In this document: piece after piece, positions 1-11,700 of the stretch | Numbering within the stretch: the first letter of the stretch is position 1 | How the letters are laid out: every line of letters starts with the position of its first letter | NCBI GenBank assembly: GCA_023653785.1 | Contig: JAMKCH010078773.1 | Span: 124,001 to 188,000 of the forward strand | Direction of reading: 5' to 3' | From: Ophioderma brevispina | Taxonomy: Eukaryota > Echinodermata > Ophiuroidea > Amphilepidida > Ophiodermatidae | Length of the DNA: 64,000 nucleotides | Program-made: the position numbers and the translations under genes | The notes under the pieces: model-generated | Databases searched by the model: none | The model's input: the letters and a program-made list of their open reading frames with translations, nothing else | Told to the model about the DNA's origin: nothing

Positions 1-1084
1 GTTCTTACAAACATAGGAGTTGAGAGTTAATTGCTTAATTGCCATGTCCTGCATGCCCTGGACAGTGTTCATAAACAATGTGAAGTGAGCCATCTGTTGA
101 TCAATGATTGTCATGCTGCAAACTTACATCTGTCACATTTTAATGTTCCTTTTTTTTCTTCCAATTTCTTGGCAGGATGAAAAAGAATATATACCAGTAG
201 AACGACAATGATATTTTATCTATAAACTTGAGCCTCCACTGGCCAAACAACACAAAAGAATTATTGCCTGAAGAGGATCCCGTTTAGGAGAATTAGAAGA
301 AAAACCCTTGACAAACTTTTTAATGTCCTATCGTACCAGAGAGAATAGAAATACAAAGCTGGCTTTCTAGAAGGAGAGGGAAGTGGGTTTAGCACTCCCC
401 TCCCAATATTGTATTAGGACTACTGTAACACCTACAATTTCTTATACTGACCATGAAACGGATTGATGAGGTTAGATGGAGGGTCTGGAGATGGGATCGG
501 GGATTACTCCTGGACCTGACGCTGGACCAGGTAGGATATTTCTCTTAATATTTGCGTCCAAATCTGTGTATTGTTTTTATGTTTTTTATGTAATTTTTTA
601 TAGTTTGTGGCATGTGTTTTTTTGTTGTATGTTGCTTGTAATTTGCCAGTTTCTTAAAATGCAATGACCTTTGTGTTTAAACAATAATTTTTAAACAAAT
701 TTGCTTTACAAAATAAGATTTGGCCATTTTGTAAACATTTTTTTTTACGATATTATTAAGCCTATCTAAGGGCGGTTGCACACGCTTCTTTTGACTCTTT
801 TTCTTAACACCGTTTTATTTTGAAAATGGATGTCATTTACCACACATCTTCCCTGTAATAATGCACATAATATTAAGTCTCAGAATGACGATACTTACAA
901 TCTTGGAGATTTAATATTTGGAGGTTATTAAATTACCAAAAATAAACTAAATCAGTCAAAAAGGTCAATTTTTTGGGTACATTTTCAATGGTATATTATG
1001 CTTTTAAATAAGTAATTAAAAATACTGTAATCATTTTAGTATAGTCCCATGTTCAATTACAATCCACTCAAGTGTTAAAATGTT
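1..1084. other. AT-rich sequence, no feature recognised
   Basis: Stop codons are frequent in all frames. I see no repeat shared with the rest of the window and no splice-bounded open stretch. Confidence 0.5.
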
Positions 1085-1161
1085 GTGCTTGGCGCGGTTC
1101 GAACCAGAAACCTCGTATTACTAAAGTGGCATTCTTAAATCAATGAGCTAACAAGCCAGGG
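1085..1161 (-). repeat. tRNA-derived SINE head (tRNA-Thr-like)
   Basis: Read on the minus strand, the segment has a tRNA-like A-box region (TTAGCTCATTGATTTAAGA), an anticodon-region TTAGTAA that would place AGT as in tRNA-Thr, and a B box GGTTCGAACC. A GCTTG/CAAGC pairing resembles a weak acceptor stem. The stems are imperfect, so this is more likely the promoter part of a SINE or a tRNA pseudogene than a working tRNA. The body would run towards lower coordinates, where I see no clear tail. Confidence 0.6.
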
Positions 1162-1165
1162 TTAA

Positions 1166-2156
1166 TAGCAAGAGTAACGAATAGATTAAATTTATATCAT
1201 ATGTATAAAGATTTGTTATAATTTTGAATTTTATGAGCCGTGTTATGACGTCTTAAGGAGTCTAAGGTCAGAAATACTTTCAGAACACTAATAATGAGCC
1301 TTGTGCACAGTGATCTTAATTTTATATTAATATAACAGATTTTAATGATTTGTAATTGGTTCGAGAATTTGGTAGTCCAAAACATTAATAAATCAAAAAT
1401 TACATCCAATTACACACAATTTATATAAATGATACTTAATGTTTCACAAGAGGCGTTGCAGTTCAACGATGCTATGTCCTCTCAGAGAAGACTCCCAAAA
1501 TGAATGCACCAAAGTATACAAAAACTCGGGGTAGGGTAAATTCCAAGGAATTCTTCTCAGTCCTGAAGGTAATCTTGTCCAGCGATTCAAGGACGACGGG
1601 GCTTTCCCTCGACGAAAATGGTCCACAATAATAAAATCCAGGTAACATACCACCATCAATCTTTCGCTATGTTCCTCATATAGGACCACAAATTGGATCC
1701 CTTTGATTTCCAAAACTGAAGCGCTTTGGCTTAAAAGACGAAAGCGACAATTTAGCTATCAAGCTCGGCGGCATCCAAAATATTAAATCCTGGACTAGAG
1801 TTAGAACTCAAATTACTACCATTATTGTAGAGAAAAATAGCTATAATTAAATGTTGCTCCAGAGCTCTTTAGTTCCGCTCTGATTTCAAACTGCTGGCAT
1901 CGAGTCCTCCAGTGGTAGTATTAGTATTTAACTATCAGAGATAGATCCCTTTCTACAATTAATCATTACATCATTTCATGCATAAACATAACCTTAAACT
2001 ATAGCTGACCAATCGGAATCATCACCCGAATTACATGACTTCATATATATAACTTTGTGGGGATTCCCTAGGTTCCGCAATGTTTGATCTCAAAACAAAA
2101 CAAGTTTCTAAGTTGCATTCCTGGGAATTCCCCAACTTCCCTTTTGTGCAATTCCT
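1166..2156. other. AT-rich sequence, no feature recognised
   Basis: Short open stretches (for example around 1444-1713 on the minus strand) lack recognisable motifs and good splice signals. Nothing here matches other parts of the window. Confidence 0.45.
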
Positions 2157-3216
2157 AAACAGGTGCACTGGCATAAAACAACTCTAGGCGATCCCTTTTA
2201 CTTCTTTTATAGTAAACAAAGGGCTTTCCCGTGCGAAATCTTTTCTCAAATAAATTGAGAAAATAATATTTTAAAACGTTGAATCAGAAGACAAATGGAG
2301 GTCATTTAAAGTGCCCTTTCGGGGAATCTGAGTATAAATTCGCTCTGTGAAATGATACATTGTGTGATGTCGTATATTTTGTCATGTGAATGCAAGATGG
2401 TCGTAAGTACAATAGCTGCCATTTGTCAGAAATTCCCTCATTATGGTCAAACAGATATATGCAAGGCCTTGGTCAGTGGTCAGTGGCTCTCTGAAAGTGG
2501 GTTTTCATTGTAATTACGAATAGGATGTTTTGATCACATGACCCTTATTGAGGCGAAATTCCAAAAATGGTGAATGTGGGATTGACCAAAATGCCTTGGG
2601 TCCTATTTAAGAGCCACTGACCCAAGAGTTCATATTATACATGGCCGCACCAGATGTATCAAATCATAACAGGAAATTGCTATTGTGTTGTGATCTTATT
2701 GAAAATAAAAGCATATGCAGTATAGAAAGTCTCTAATTCACAAAAGAGAAACTGAAGTCCAGGGGACCTAAAATGTATTAGTCCTACAAGATGGGACAAA
2801 ATTTGCTCTTTTTCACTGGTCATTTTAAAGGTAGAGTTGGTACCTATTCTTTTGGATTTGGGGTTACTTATATGGAAGGAAAGAAGACCTCCTGTTCTGG
2901 TAGGCAATAGGACCCTAATACTTAAAGAGGTGGGGACCCTAATCGACACATCGCCCCCCCCCACCAACCTCCCCTACTAAATCCAAACGAGAGATTTTGG
3001 TATCAGAAGAAAGTTCATCTTTTTCTCATACCACAAGTCAAATATAAGACCGGAAATGTTTCTTTGATGTTAGGAACAAATGTCCAAATTGTGTGACCAC
3101 ATTAATAACACACACTTCTATTAAGGACCAATTTTTTAGTACACATTTCTGCATATATACCAAATGGCGGACTAATTAACTCAAAATTTTGTAATTAATG
3201 ATTTGGTTGTTTTAAT
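2157..3216 (+). repeat. 1.06-kb dispersed repeat, copy 1
   Basis: This segment aligns end to end, in the same orientation, with 5890-6950. Both copies start at AACAGGTGCA and share a block around TTTTATAGTAAACAAAG, a C-run followed by CTCCCCCTA-like sequence, and the ending GTAATTAATGATTT. Inside each copy, GGTCAGTGGTCAGT...CTCTC faces AAGAGCCACTGACC, so there is an internal inverted repeat about 150 bp apart. Many small indels separate the copies. No coding capacity is shared between them, so the repeat looks non-autonomous. The superfamily is unknown. Confidence 0.75.
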
Positions 3217-5140
3217 GGGGGGGGGGCATGAAAATGACCAGGATTGGCACCCACTTTAAAGAGTCGGGATTTCTGAATAGTGACCAATGTGTTGAGATGA
3301 CGAATACTAAGCTGGTCGAGGGCTCTTTAAAGGTCACCAGGAAATGAGATGATAAAACCTACTCCAAATCTTACGGGGCATACATCCAATAAACAGAGGG
3401 CCACCAAAAAAGAATACACTACAGTGACATCATAGTGAAACTATTGATTTTCAGTCAGTGTCATGAAAAGATTCACACCAGCCACCTGTGGAATTTATAT
3501 TACTCTCTGGAAAATCAATAGTCACTAATGATGTCATCACCAACCCCAATATTGAATCTTTCTTGCCCTCCTTGTAGAATTGACACAAAACACATAAATT
3601 TATATTTGCATTTTTCCTGGGACCTTACAATGAGTGGACAAAGGGGGTTCCAAGGGCCCCACCCCCCACAGACTACATTTTGCCAGTTTTTACAACTAAC
3701 GATACTTTTTCCGACTTTTTTTTTTAGTGGGTGATTTTGGATATGGGTTTTCCATGAAAAATGTCCTCAATCACATTTTTTGATATGTGTGATCACAAAA
3801 TTGTTTATCTTAATTAGACCAAAACAGTTTTTATTAAGATAATTGAGCTAAACTGTGGACTAAATCAAAGGCATTCATATGCCAACCACTTGGGCAATTT
3901 ATTTATAAACATTTTCGTTAATTTTACTGAATACGATGGTGTCGGGGGTTAAATATAGGGACATTTTGTCACATGGAAACTGTGAAACCAATCAGAAATT
4001 AAGTTGTAAATGAGCCAAGTGAAAATGGTTATTTACTTCCTTTTTATTGATATAGCGTGGGCAGAAATATAGGTAAAAAAACTTGAACAGATCACATTTA
4101 AAATAATTCTTCGTATTTCAACGGTTATATTTCTATTACGTGCAAGATTGTTATTCAACGTGTAAAATTTGGTGTAGACTTTAAATGTTTTTTGTTACAT
4201 ATTGGAAGCGGGTGTTTTGTTTGAATTCCATATTTTTGTCCAAAATGACCTCTATATTCATTTATATGATAATATATGACTGCAGGTACAAATCTAACAG
4301 CATTTAGAGACAATAAATTTGTCATATTTCAGATTTAGCACAAAGGATCAGACGTAACTGTGGTGTCCGATGTTACACGTTCATATTAATGCCAGTTTGT
4401 CTGTATTTCACTGTTAAGCAAAGGTTATGCATTTTCCATACCATGTTGAGAAAAAGAACTTGGATACATATTTTTAAACCAAAAAAAGGTCACCTTTCCA
4501 ACTCTGTATTTTGTGAGTTTTGACACCTTTGAAATAAGTGGTGTCCGACGGGTCGTTACACCGTTGAACTGCCAGTCAAGTAAACGGTATTATTCATGGA
4601 AAAAATGCAGCAGATACAGTCCACTCAATGATTAATGTGCAAAAAGACAACATTTCCAATCTACAAAAACAATTCTTTCTGATCAATTTATGTATGCTAC
4701 AATCACTTATTAGATGCATCAATCAACATGTAACAAGGACCCGCCGCGGTGTCACAGTGTTCCATGTTGCTTCCCCCCACAACTCTATGGGAGTAGGATA
4801 GTAGGATATCCGACCTCTTTTTTTTTCAAAAATGCATTGCTGTTAAAATTTTCTGTCAAACTTTAACTTCGATTTAGTTTTGACAAAGTGTATTCAGAAC
4901 ACTTGGAATGCAAGAAATATCTAAGTATTGTATTTTTTGGACATTTTTCATATGTCACACTGTTGAGGACAATATTTCATGGAACGACCAATTTGCATCT
5001 TTTCATGAAAAAGTATTAAAATCCATTGAATGTTAATCAGATAATGTGATCGGGTCCACTAGGAACCTCCCCTTATACACCAATGAGGAATGTCAGTAAA
5101 AATTTAATTAAAAAAGTACTTAAGAATATTTTTCCTGTTG
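3217..5140. other. AT-rich sequence, mostly featureless
   Basis: There is no supported gene. A phrase GGTGTCCGA...TTACAC...GCCAGT recurs loosely near 4363, 4551 and 4750 and may be the trace of an old tandem or dispersed repeat, but the alignment is poor. Confidence 0.4.
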
Positions 5141-5543
5141 TAAAGGACCACTATCAGTGAATTAGTTGTTCAAAATATAGAATTTGCAGGGAAATGCTCT
5201 TAAAGTGAAGGACAAGTCTGTAGAATCTCTAAGTCCTTTTTGCCATTGAAGAATTTGACAGAAAAATGAAGGGAAACTTTTGGGAAAACGGCAGAGTGTT
5301 CCAAGATACGAATATCTCAAATCAATTACTGTGTTGTCTAGTAGTAAGTAAGTGTCCGTTTACGGACAGAAATCACTAAAAATGTCTTGATTTGTCCTTA
5401 TTAGGGGTTTGCTTCTGGTCTTACATTTGCAGGGTATGTTCTAGCGATACCGTACTTGCTACAAGACATGTGTAATAAAAAATTGATTTTTGATTGATTT
5501 TTTTTCAATTTTCTGATTAGCAAATCACTGATTAGTGCCTTTA
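5141..5543. mobile_element. TA-AAG MITE, family G, copy 1
   Basis: The left end reads TA-AAGGACCACTATCAGTGA and the right end is the inverse, ATCACTGATTAGTGCCTT-TA. The interior aligns with 50595-50978: shared phrases include GTGAAGGA(C/T)AAGTCTGTAGA, TAGTAGTGTCCG-type sequence and TTGTCCTTATTAGG. A TA on both sides fits a TA target duplication. There is no open reading frame of note, so this is a non-autonomous element. Confidence 0.8.
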
Positions 5544-5889
5544 ATTAGTATGTTATATATTTATTGTAATATGGTTTAAGTCACATTCCCGAAGTGCCCT
5601 CTACATTTCAAAACAAGAATTGCAATTAGGGAAAAAATGGGGGACACCAACCCTCTCCCGCCTACTCCTCCTCCTTTTGAGGGAGGAGATAAATTATTGA
5701 ATAGACGTGTAATTGAAAGGAAGGGGGTATGTTGTAATTTTTGGTATTAAAGGCAACAACTACCAGTGCATTAATTGATGTATGCCAGCAAAATGGTACA
5801 TGTGCACATTAAGTACCTGTTATAAAACAAGTTAAATTTCGGCTTCTGCAATTTAATAATTTGCAATTTTTAACTTCCTTATTGTCAAT
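5544..5889. other. AT-rich spacer, no feature recognised
   Basis: Simple AT-rich sequence lies between two repeats. It holds a short CT/GA-rich patch near 5650-5690 and nothing else I can support. Confidence 0.4.
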
Positions 5890-6950
5890 AAACAGGTGCA
5901 ATATAAGCATATAAAAACAACTCTAGGAATACCCTTTTCTATCTTTTATAGTAAACAAAGTGCTTTTCCTGTGAGGACATATTGTCTCAAATAAAATTGA
6001 GAAAATAATAGTTTAAAAAGTTTATCAGAAAAATGGAGGCCATATAACGCCGCCCTTTGGGGAATCTATGGGAGTATAAATTAGCTCGTGACATGAATAA
6101 CTGTTTGGTGGTGTCCGTAATATTGTTCATGTGGCATCAAAGATTCGTAGAGTACAATAGATTCCATTTGTCAGAAATTCCCATTATGCCACATGCTAGC
6201 AGGCCAGTCTTATGGTCAGTGGTCAGTTGCTCTCAAAGTGGTGTTCATGTATTAAGATGGATGTTTATTGATCACATGACCCTATTGAGCGCATTTCCCA
6301 AACTGGTGCATTGTGTATTGACTCAAAATGCCCCTGGTCCTTATCAAGAGCCACTGACCCAGAGTCATATTATGCATGGCCGGCTTACAGATGTATCACC
6401 TCATTCACATGTCAGCTATGCGTTTGTGATCTTCTTGAAAATAAACATAGCATTACTAGAAAGGTCTCTATTCACAAGCAAATACCTGAAGTCCAGGAAC
6501 TAAAATGTCATTAGTCCTACAGATGGGACAATTTGCTCTTTTCACTGGCCATTTTAAAGGGTAGAGTTGTTCCTCTTCATTTTGGATTTTGGGACTTAAT
6601 GGGATAGGCACGAAGAATCCTGTTTGTAGACTAGGACTAATACTTAATGAAGGTGGGGGACCCAATCGACAACCTCGCCCCCCCCCCCCCCTCCCCCTAC
6701 TTAACCTCCAAATTGAGATTTTGTATCAGAAGAAAGTTCATATTTTTCTCAATTACCACAGTCAAATATAAGGCCCAGGAAATGTTTCCTGTTGCTGCAA
6801 CTCACACACACCAAATTTCCAAATGTGGTTGGACCAAATTAATTAACCACACTGTCATACGGACCATTTAGTACACATGTCTGCTTACACTATCCAAATG
6901 TCTGGACTAATTACTCAAAATTTTTTGTAATTAATGATTTTGGTGTTTTC
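5890..6950 (+). repeat. 1.06-kb dispersed repeat, copy 2
   Basis: This is the second copy of the repeat at 2157-3216, in direct orientation and about 3.7 kb away. An open stretch of 148 codons (6057-6503) falls inside it. The other copy does not preserve that frame, so I treat it as chance. The segment near 6300 (ACTGGTGCATTGTG...TTGACTCA) resembles the end of the CAGAGGGT MITE family, which suggests the repeat absorbed or shares that sequence. Confidence 0.75.
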
Positions 6951-7116
6951 GCTGCAATTTAATTTGCTAATTTCGCTAAGACCTCCAATTCGCTAAATTA
7001 AATTGCCGCCACTAAAGATGATTACTATAGTCTACATAGCATTATTCAAATTTATTGAAATTAAATGCTGCAAAAATATGATGATTTGCTAATGCCGGAA
7101 ATTAAATGTTTTACAG
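6951..7116. repeat. TTTTACAGTA-ended MITE-like fragment
   Basis: The stretch is rich in CGCTAA/AATTAAAT words and ends in TTTTACAGTA, the same terminus as the elements at 20853 and 27394. The left end is not clear. It is probably a diverged relative of that MITE group. Confidence 0.35.
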
Positions 7117-7560
7117 TACATATGTCCCATGTTTATTTCTGGGGGGAGAGAATTAGCTTGAAGGTGATCCACCCCTCTTATTACACAAATGTTTTGGTGC
7201 TAATTTCAAACAACTGCATACTTTCAATGGATGGTTGATTTACAAAATGGCTGCCTCTCCACATTCAGACAAGACACAAAGTATATCTTTATGGGCAAGG
7301 GGCTTGAACTAGCAAGACCTTTATTAACCCCTTCTGGTGACTTTAGCGAAATCGTTGATGTGGCCAAGCTGGAGCAGGCTAGCCCTACAGTAACTAGCGT
7401 ACTCTTTTTAGTAACAATTTCGGGGACTTTGTGTAATGTCAAAGTATTTTAGAGTGTGACCTGCAAGTGTCCTTTTAAAGTGGAGAGAGGTAATACAACT
7501 CTCATAGTTTCTTTAAAATTTCTGAAAATTCTTACCACATTGTGTGAGAAAATATTAACA

Positions 7561-7660
7561 GTAGTGTAAAAGTGGTAATTTTTGTACTACCAATTGTCTC
7601 CTTTAAAATAAATTGTAAACATTTTTTGCGCAGTTTTTAATTTTGCTAGTTTCAAGCTTT
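7561..7660 (+). repeat. Fragment of TACTGTAAAA-type MITE
   Basis: GTGTAAAAGTGGTAATTTTTGT matches the left end of the element at 20853 (TACTGTAAAAGTGGT...). A GCGCAGTTTTTAATTTTGC phrase follows, also reminiscent of that family's interior. No right end is visible. Confidence 0.4.
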
Positions 7661-9089
7661 CCGACATGGATCTATACACAATAACATTTGTCAAGGTGTT
7701 GAAAAAGTATGAACCATTGTCCATACCAGCATGGGCCCCTCATTCAAAATATTTGCCCCCCAATGAAGGTTACAACAGCAATAAGCATAGTTATAAAAGT
7801 AATATCAGTTTCCCCCCCCAAATTAGATTGTTGCCCACCTGCCCCCCTCTCCCCAACTTAAAATCTGTGGTTACGCCACTTGGGTTTTGTGAACATTAAT
7901 GTAACATGAACATGGGTCCCCTTTAATCATTTCTGTCAAGGTCAACTTCATTTGAACACAGACAGTGGTTTGTTGCTTTGCGTGTGTTTTTTTGTGTTGT
8001 ATTTTTTTCTAATAATTTACAGTGAAGTATTTCAAGCTACATGTACATGTTTAGAATGGAACAAAAGGTTTTGCTTTTAAACTGAAAACACAAAATATCA
8101 GTCCTGTGGATGATTTTCAAATTGCAGAAAGATTTTCTAGAAAGAGAATGTAGTGTTTAGGGGCGGAACCGAGATTCACCTGCAATTCAAAAATGGCATT
8201 TTTGCCATTGTTATCTTGAGAATTGGAGTTATGATTTTCACTTTGTAGCATGTTACCAAATTTGTGAAGCAGATACAGGGCAGCAGACCCAGGCGGGAAG
8301 ACCTCAGCGGTGTGGAGTAGAGCATGGGGAGTGACCATTTAATTTGTTATCCAGTTTACACGATTCATATTTCTTTAATTTAAAACGTAACATGGTCATA
8401 ACGATGCCAATGGACTTCCACGCAAAGCAATTCTAGCCCAATAAATCTTCGTTACATCGGGGTTCACCCACCTTGGCTTCAATCATTTATCATCTTGAAC
8501 CATAAAATATTGTACCCTACGTATGTTTAATCAAAAATAAAGCATTTGAATATCCCAAAAGACCCCCACAACTACTAAATCACTATGGGCACCTCCATCT
8601 TTTGTACCAAGTTGGTCCCTTTAGCTGATAGTACCTGGTAGTTATTTTCCATAGAGTACTACAGAGGAACACGGTCTGTAACACAGACTACACTCGCGTA
8701 CAAGAAGATGGTAACTGGGGATTTCCCTGATTTCCGGTAAAATCGGACAAACCATTCTATAGAGGCAGCATTGGAACTTTTAACTTTAGTTTTTCATGAC
8801 GGGGTAATTTGGTGAAAATTTTGACTTCAGCAATTAATAATACTGAAAAAGTTAGTAAGGGTTTGCTGACGTGTACGTTTAAACGTGTAGTGAATTTTCT
8901 AAACGGCAAGTGACCCTTCCATTCGTGTACCCTTAAACGTGTACACTCCCAGCCTAGTGGGAGATCCTGATAGTAAAAATAGCTGAATTTTGTATCTTTT
9001 TAATGCAAATCCTCCAAGGTCTCGTGCTGCCTATCGGCACCCCCCGCCCTGTGAGATAAGCATGCAAAAAGTGGAAGAAAATCACACAG
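7661..9089. other. No feature recognised
   Basis: Mixed AT-rich sequence. A short inverted pair occurs near 8870-8945 (GTGTACGTTTAAACGTGTA and GTGTACCCTTAAACGTGTAC). No supported gene or shared repeat otherwise. Confidence 0.4.
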
Positions 9090-9325
9090 ATCAGTGGCTT
9101 TAACCCTTGAGCAACTACCATCTAGATACAGTGTTTCTGATTGGGTCCTTACAGAGACACACTTAAGATGCCCTCTGAGCAGCCAATCAAAATAGTGCTT
9201 TGCTATTCTCTGTGTAACTATACCACATTCTAATATCTCAGATTTGCTCATTACATTGATATTACATTCCAAGTGACCAATCAAAATAATGTTTAGATGC
9301 CGATAGATAGCAGGTGGGGTTGGAA
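9090..9325 (+). repeat. Dispersed repeat family I, copy 1 (CCAATCA-rich)
   Basis: The segment aligns with 23598-24095. Both run TTTAACCC(T/C)T..., GCCCTCTGAG.A.CCA, ...CTAA, and end GTGACCAATCAAAAT.ATG.TTAGATGCCGAT.GATAG. Copy 2 carries extra sequence in the middle. CCAATCA/TGATTGG words are frequent in the family. There are no coding signs. Confidence 0.65.
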
Positions 9326-10254
9326 GTGGATGTCCTAAGTTTGTCAGTAGTAAATAGTTTGTTACATGTTATTTTTGTAAAGTAAACAATTCAAATCTCC
9401 TAACTCCAGGACCCAACAAACCCATTTTGCTGGCCAAACCATGTATGTAATCATTAAAATCCCCTTTTTTGCCATTACTGGGGCCAGTCAGTTCCTTTTT
9501 CTGCTTTATATTGCTGTGTCCTAACTGATGTTTACCCATTTGTTTAACATCTCATCCTATCACCCTCTACAGTTGCTTACTACAAGTTTTTTGTAACACT
9601 TTCGGACACCTCAATTTAGGGGGCAGAATTAGGCAACAGAACTTCTCAGGCATTTAGGCGGCTTTCCGAACAGATTGTTTAGATGTGGAATATCTGTACG
9701 CAGTGTACCAGGAAACCGTTCGCTACGTCCTGCAATAGAGTGAGAAATTCAAAAACAGGGGGGTAGGGGACACGATCTGCTCGATTTTGGGGCATTGGGA
9801 TTTCCAAACTGTAATTTGTGGAACTGCTACGTTGAAGTTACTATGGCAGTCTCGTCCCAGTGACATTAAGAAATCATCTCTTAAACCTTTGTTCAAAAAG
9901 ATCTTAGTAATATCATGATAATTTAAGTAAAATCCATTGAGGCCTTAGTGGCTAACCTCGCTGCAAAATGCAATTCCAATAACAGTCTTGAGATTTAAAT
10001 ATCGTGACCAGGCCTAGGCCTTTAGTAAGTCTGTGTGTGACAGTTCGATATGCGAAGAGCGCCCTCCTATGTTAAGTCTATGAATAAGACTAGCACTCGG
10101 GTACACGCGAAAGTGATGTCGTTGATTTGTTTGTACTGTTAGGTTGGCATGTCCTACCCCCTGATTGAAAAGAACATTGTCAAAACAGAGGAGGCCGATT
10201 ATACCAGTTTGCTGAAAAAAAGCCAATTGCACGGTGTAGCATGGCCTCTACTGT
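9326..10254. other. No feature recognised
   Basis: AT-rich, unstructured sequence with no splice-bounded open segment. Confidence 0.4.
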
Positions 10255-10255
10255 T

Positions 10256-11168
10256 GTTACGCCGAAAATGCGGGACTGTCAAAATCGCGTAATTTCGGCA
10301 TCCGTCTGTCGAAATACCGTGATATCACGCTTTTCAGGCACTAAAAATTTATGCCGTTAATCACGTGATTTCGCCCTAACAGCAGCTTGTCGAAAATCAC
10401 GCTGAATTTGACAGCAATACCGATTTTCCCCGTGTACTTGGCGCTTCTGCATGCGGGGGCAATGCTATGCCTGCGTGAGGCTGAGCATTGTATCCGGGAA
10501 TCACCAACCTGCTTTGCATGGACTAATGATCGCGCGGATCGCCGTTCAAGGCCTGATGTTTCCGGGGAGTGTTTATGTTGATAATGTTCGACCGGTTGTG
10601 AATGAAAGGAGAATGGTCGGGGGGCAGGAAACCACAGTCCGGGCTCCCATAGACGACAAAGGATAAAGCGTGAACTAATGTTACGTGAAGAGTTCACTGT
10701 TCGCCTGGCCCTATTGTTCACCATTGTTCCCGGACTGTGAGACCGGCGCGACATATCTTCCTGCCCCACACCGGCATGAGATCAGTGATTTTGGTCAACT
10801 TTCCATCTTTGCATATTCGGATCAGCACCCTTGAATTGTCCAAAAAACACTGTTTCAAACCGTTAGTGTATTTTGAGTAGAAGGTCCCTCAAAGTTCCCA
10901 TACTACCCCTTCTAAGGGCATATTGGCCGTCACCTTCCCCACAATACTCGGAACACACGTAGCTATAACCTTCATACCAACCCCGCCAGAGCCACCCCGC
11001 ATCCAGTTCTTATACCCACAAGTGCAATCAGCATTGAGCGGGGTCCAAAATTGCACACTGCACGCCATGAACCATACTCTCCGTTGAATATTTCCACTTG
11101 TCACAGCCTTGTTGCCGAAATTGCGTTGACGGTTCACGCATTTCAGTGATCACGCATTTTGGCGTAAC
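10256..11168. mobile_element. GTTACGCC-ended DNA element, about 0.9 kb
   Basis: The left end GTTACGCCGAAAATGCG and the right end, read inverted, GTTACGCCAAAATGCG form terminal inverted repeats. A further inverted motif (AATTTCGGCA / CAATTTCGGCAA) lies just inside. The flanking 8-mers CTACTGTT and ATCCTGTT agree at 6 of 8 positions, which may be an old 8-bp target duplication. The interior is clearly richer in G+C and CpG than its surroundings. Open stretches on both strands (up to 142 codons on the minus strand, 10341-10769) have no motif I recognise. This is a probable non-autonomous or decayed DNA transposon; the superfamily is uncertain. Confidence 0.7.
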
Positions 11169-11377
11169 ATCCTGTTCCTGGAAGTTTGGCAGGTTAAGTT
11201 CTGTATTAATTTGTTGTTGTTAACATGTTTATGATATATTTTCTCGATCTTGCTACCCTCAATGTCCAGGTGCTGGACAGTTATACCAGGAATTTTTAAA
11301 ATCAGATTGATATATTCTTTTTAATTGTTTTTGAAAAGAAAATTCTTCAGTTATAAAAATATGCTTCTGTGCTTGGT

Positions 11378-11700
11378 TAAAGGCACTAGCAGGTTTGCTA
11401 ACCTGAAAATAAAAAAAATCATCAAAATCAGTACCCTACAAGTGCTAAGGCTTGATGATGGAAAGCAACCTACCTAATAAGGACAGAATCAGATATTTTT
11501 AGTCATGTGTACGTTCGGACACTTGCGACAGCAAGACGTGAATGGATATTTGTATCTTTGAACCACTTTGCGTTTTCTTCTTCTTCCGTCAATTTTTCAG
11601 TTGCAAAAATAACAAAGGAATTCTACCCGACTATCCTACTCGGCACACTTAATTTTCAAATATTTTGACTCTTTCGAGTGAAGCACTGATAGTGTCTTTA
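11378..11700. mobile_element. TA-AAG MITE, family G, copy 3
   Basis: The left end TTAAAGGCACTAGCAGGTTTGC is a diverged form of the family G terminus. The right end GCACTGATAGTGTCTTTAA is a close inverse match. Inside, CCTAATAAGGACA and GTGTACGTTCGGACACTT correspond to the inverse of phrases in the copies at 5141 and 50595, so it lies in the opposite orientation to them. TA flanks both ends. Confidence 0.7.

Noticed and set aside
6057..6503. 148-codon open stretch on the plus strand
   Set aside because: It lies inside a dispersed repeat, and the second copy of that repeat (2157-3216) does not preserve the frame.
10341..10769. 142-codon minus-strand open stretch
   Set aside because: It lies within a GC-rich mobile element with overlapping open stretches on both strands; no motif found, so not called as a gene.
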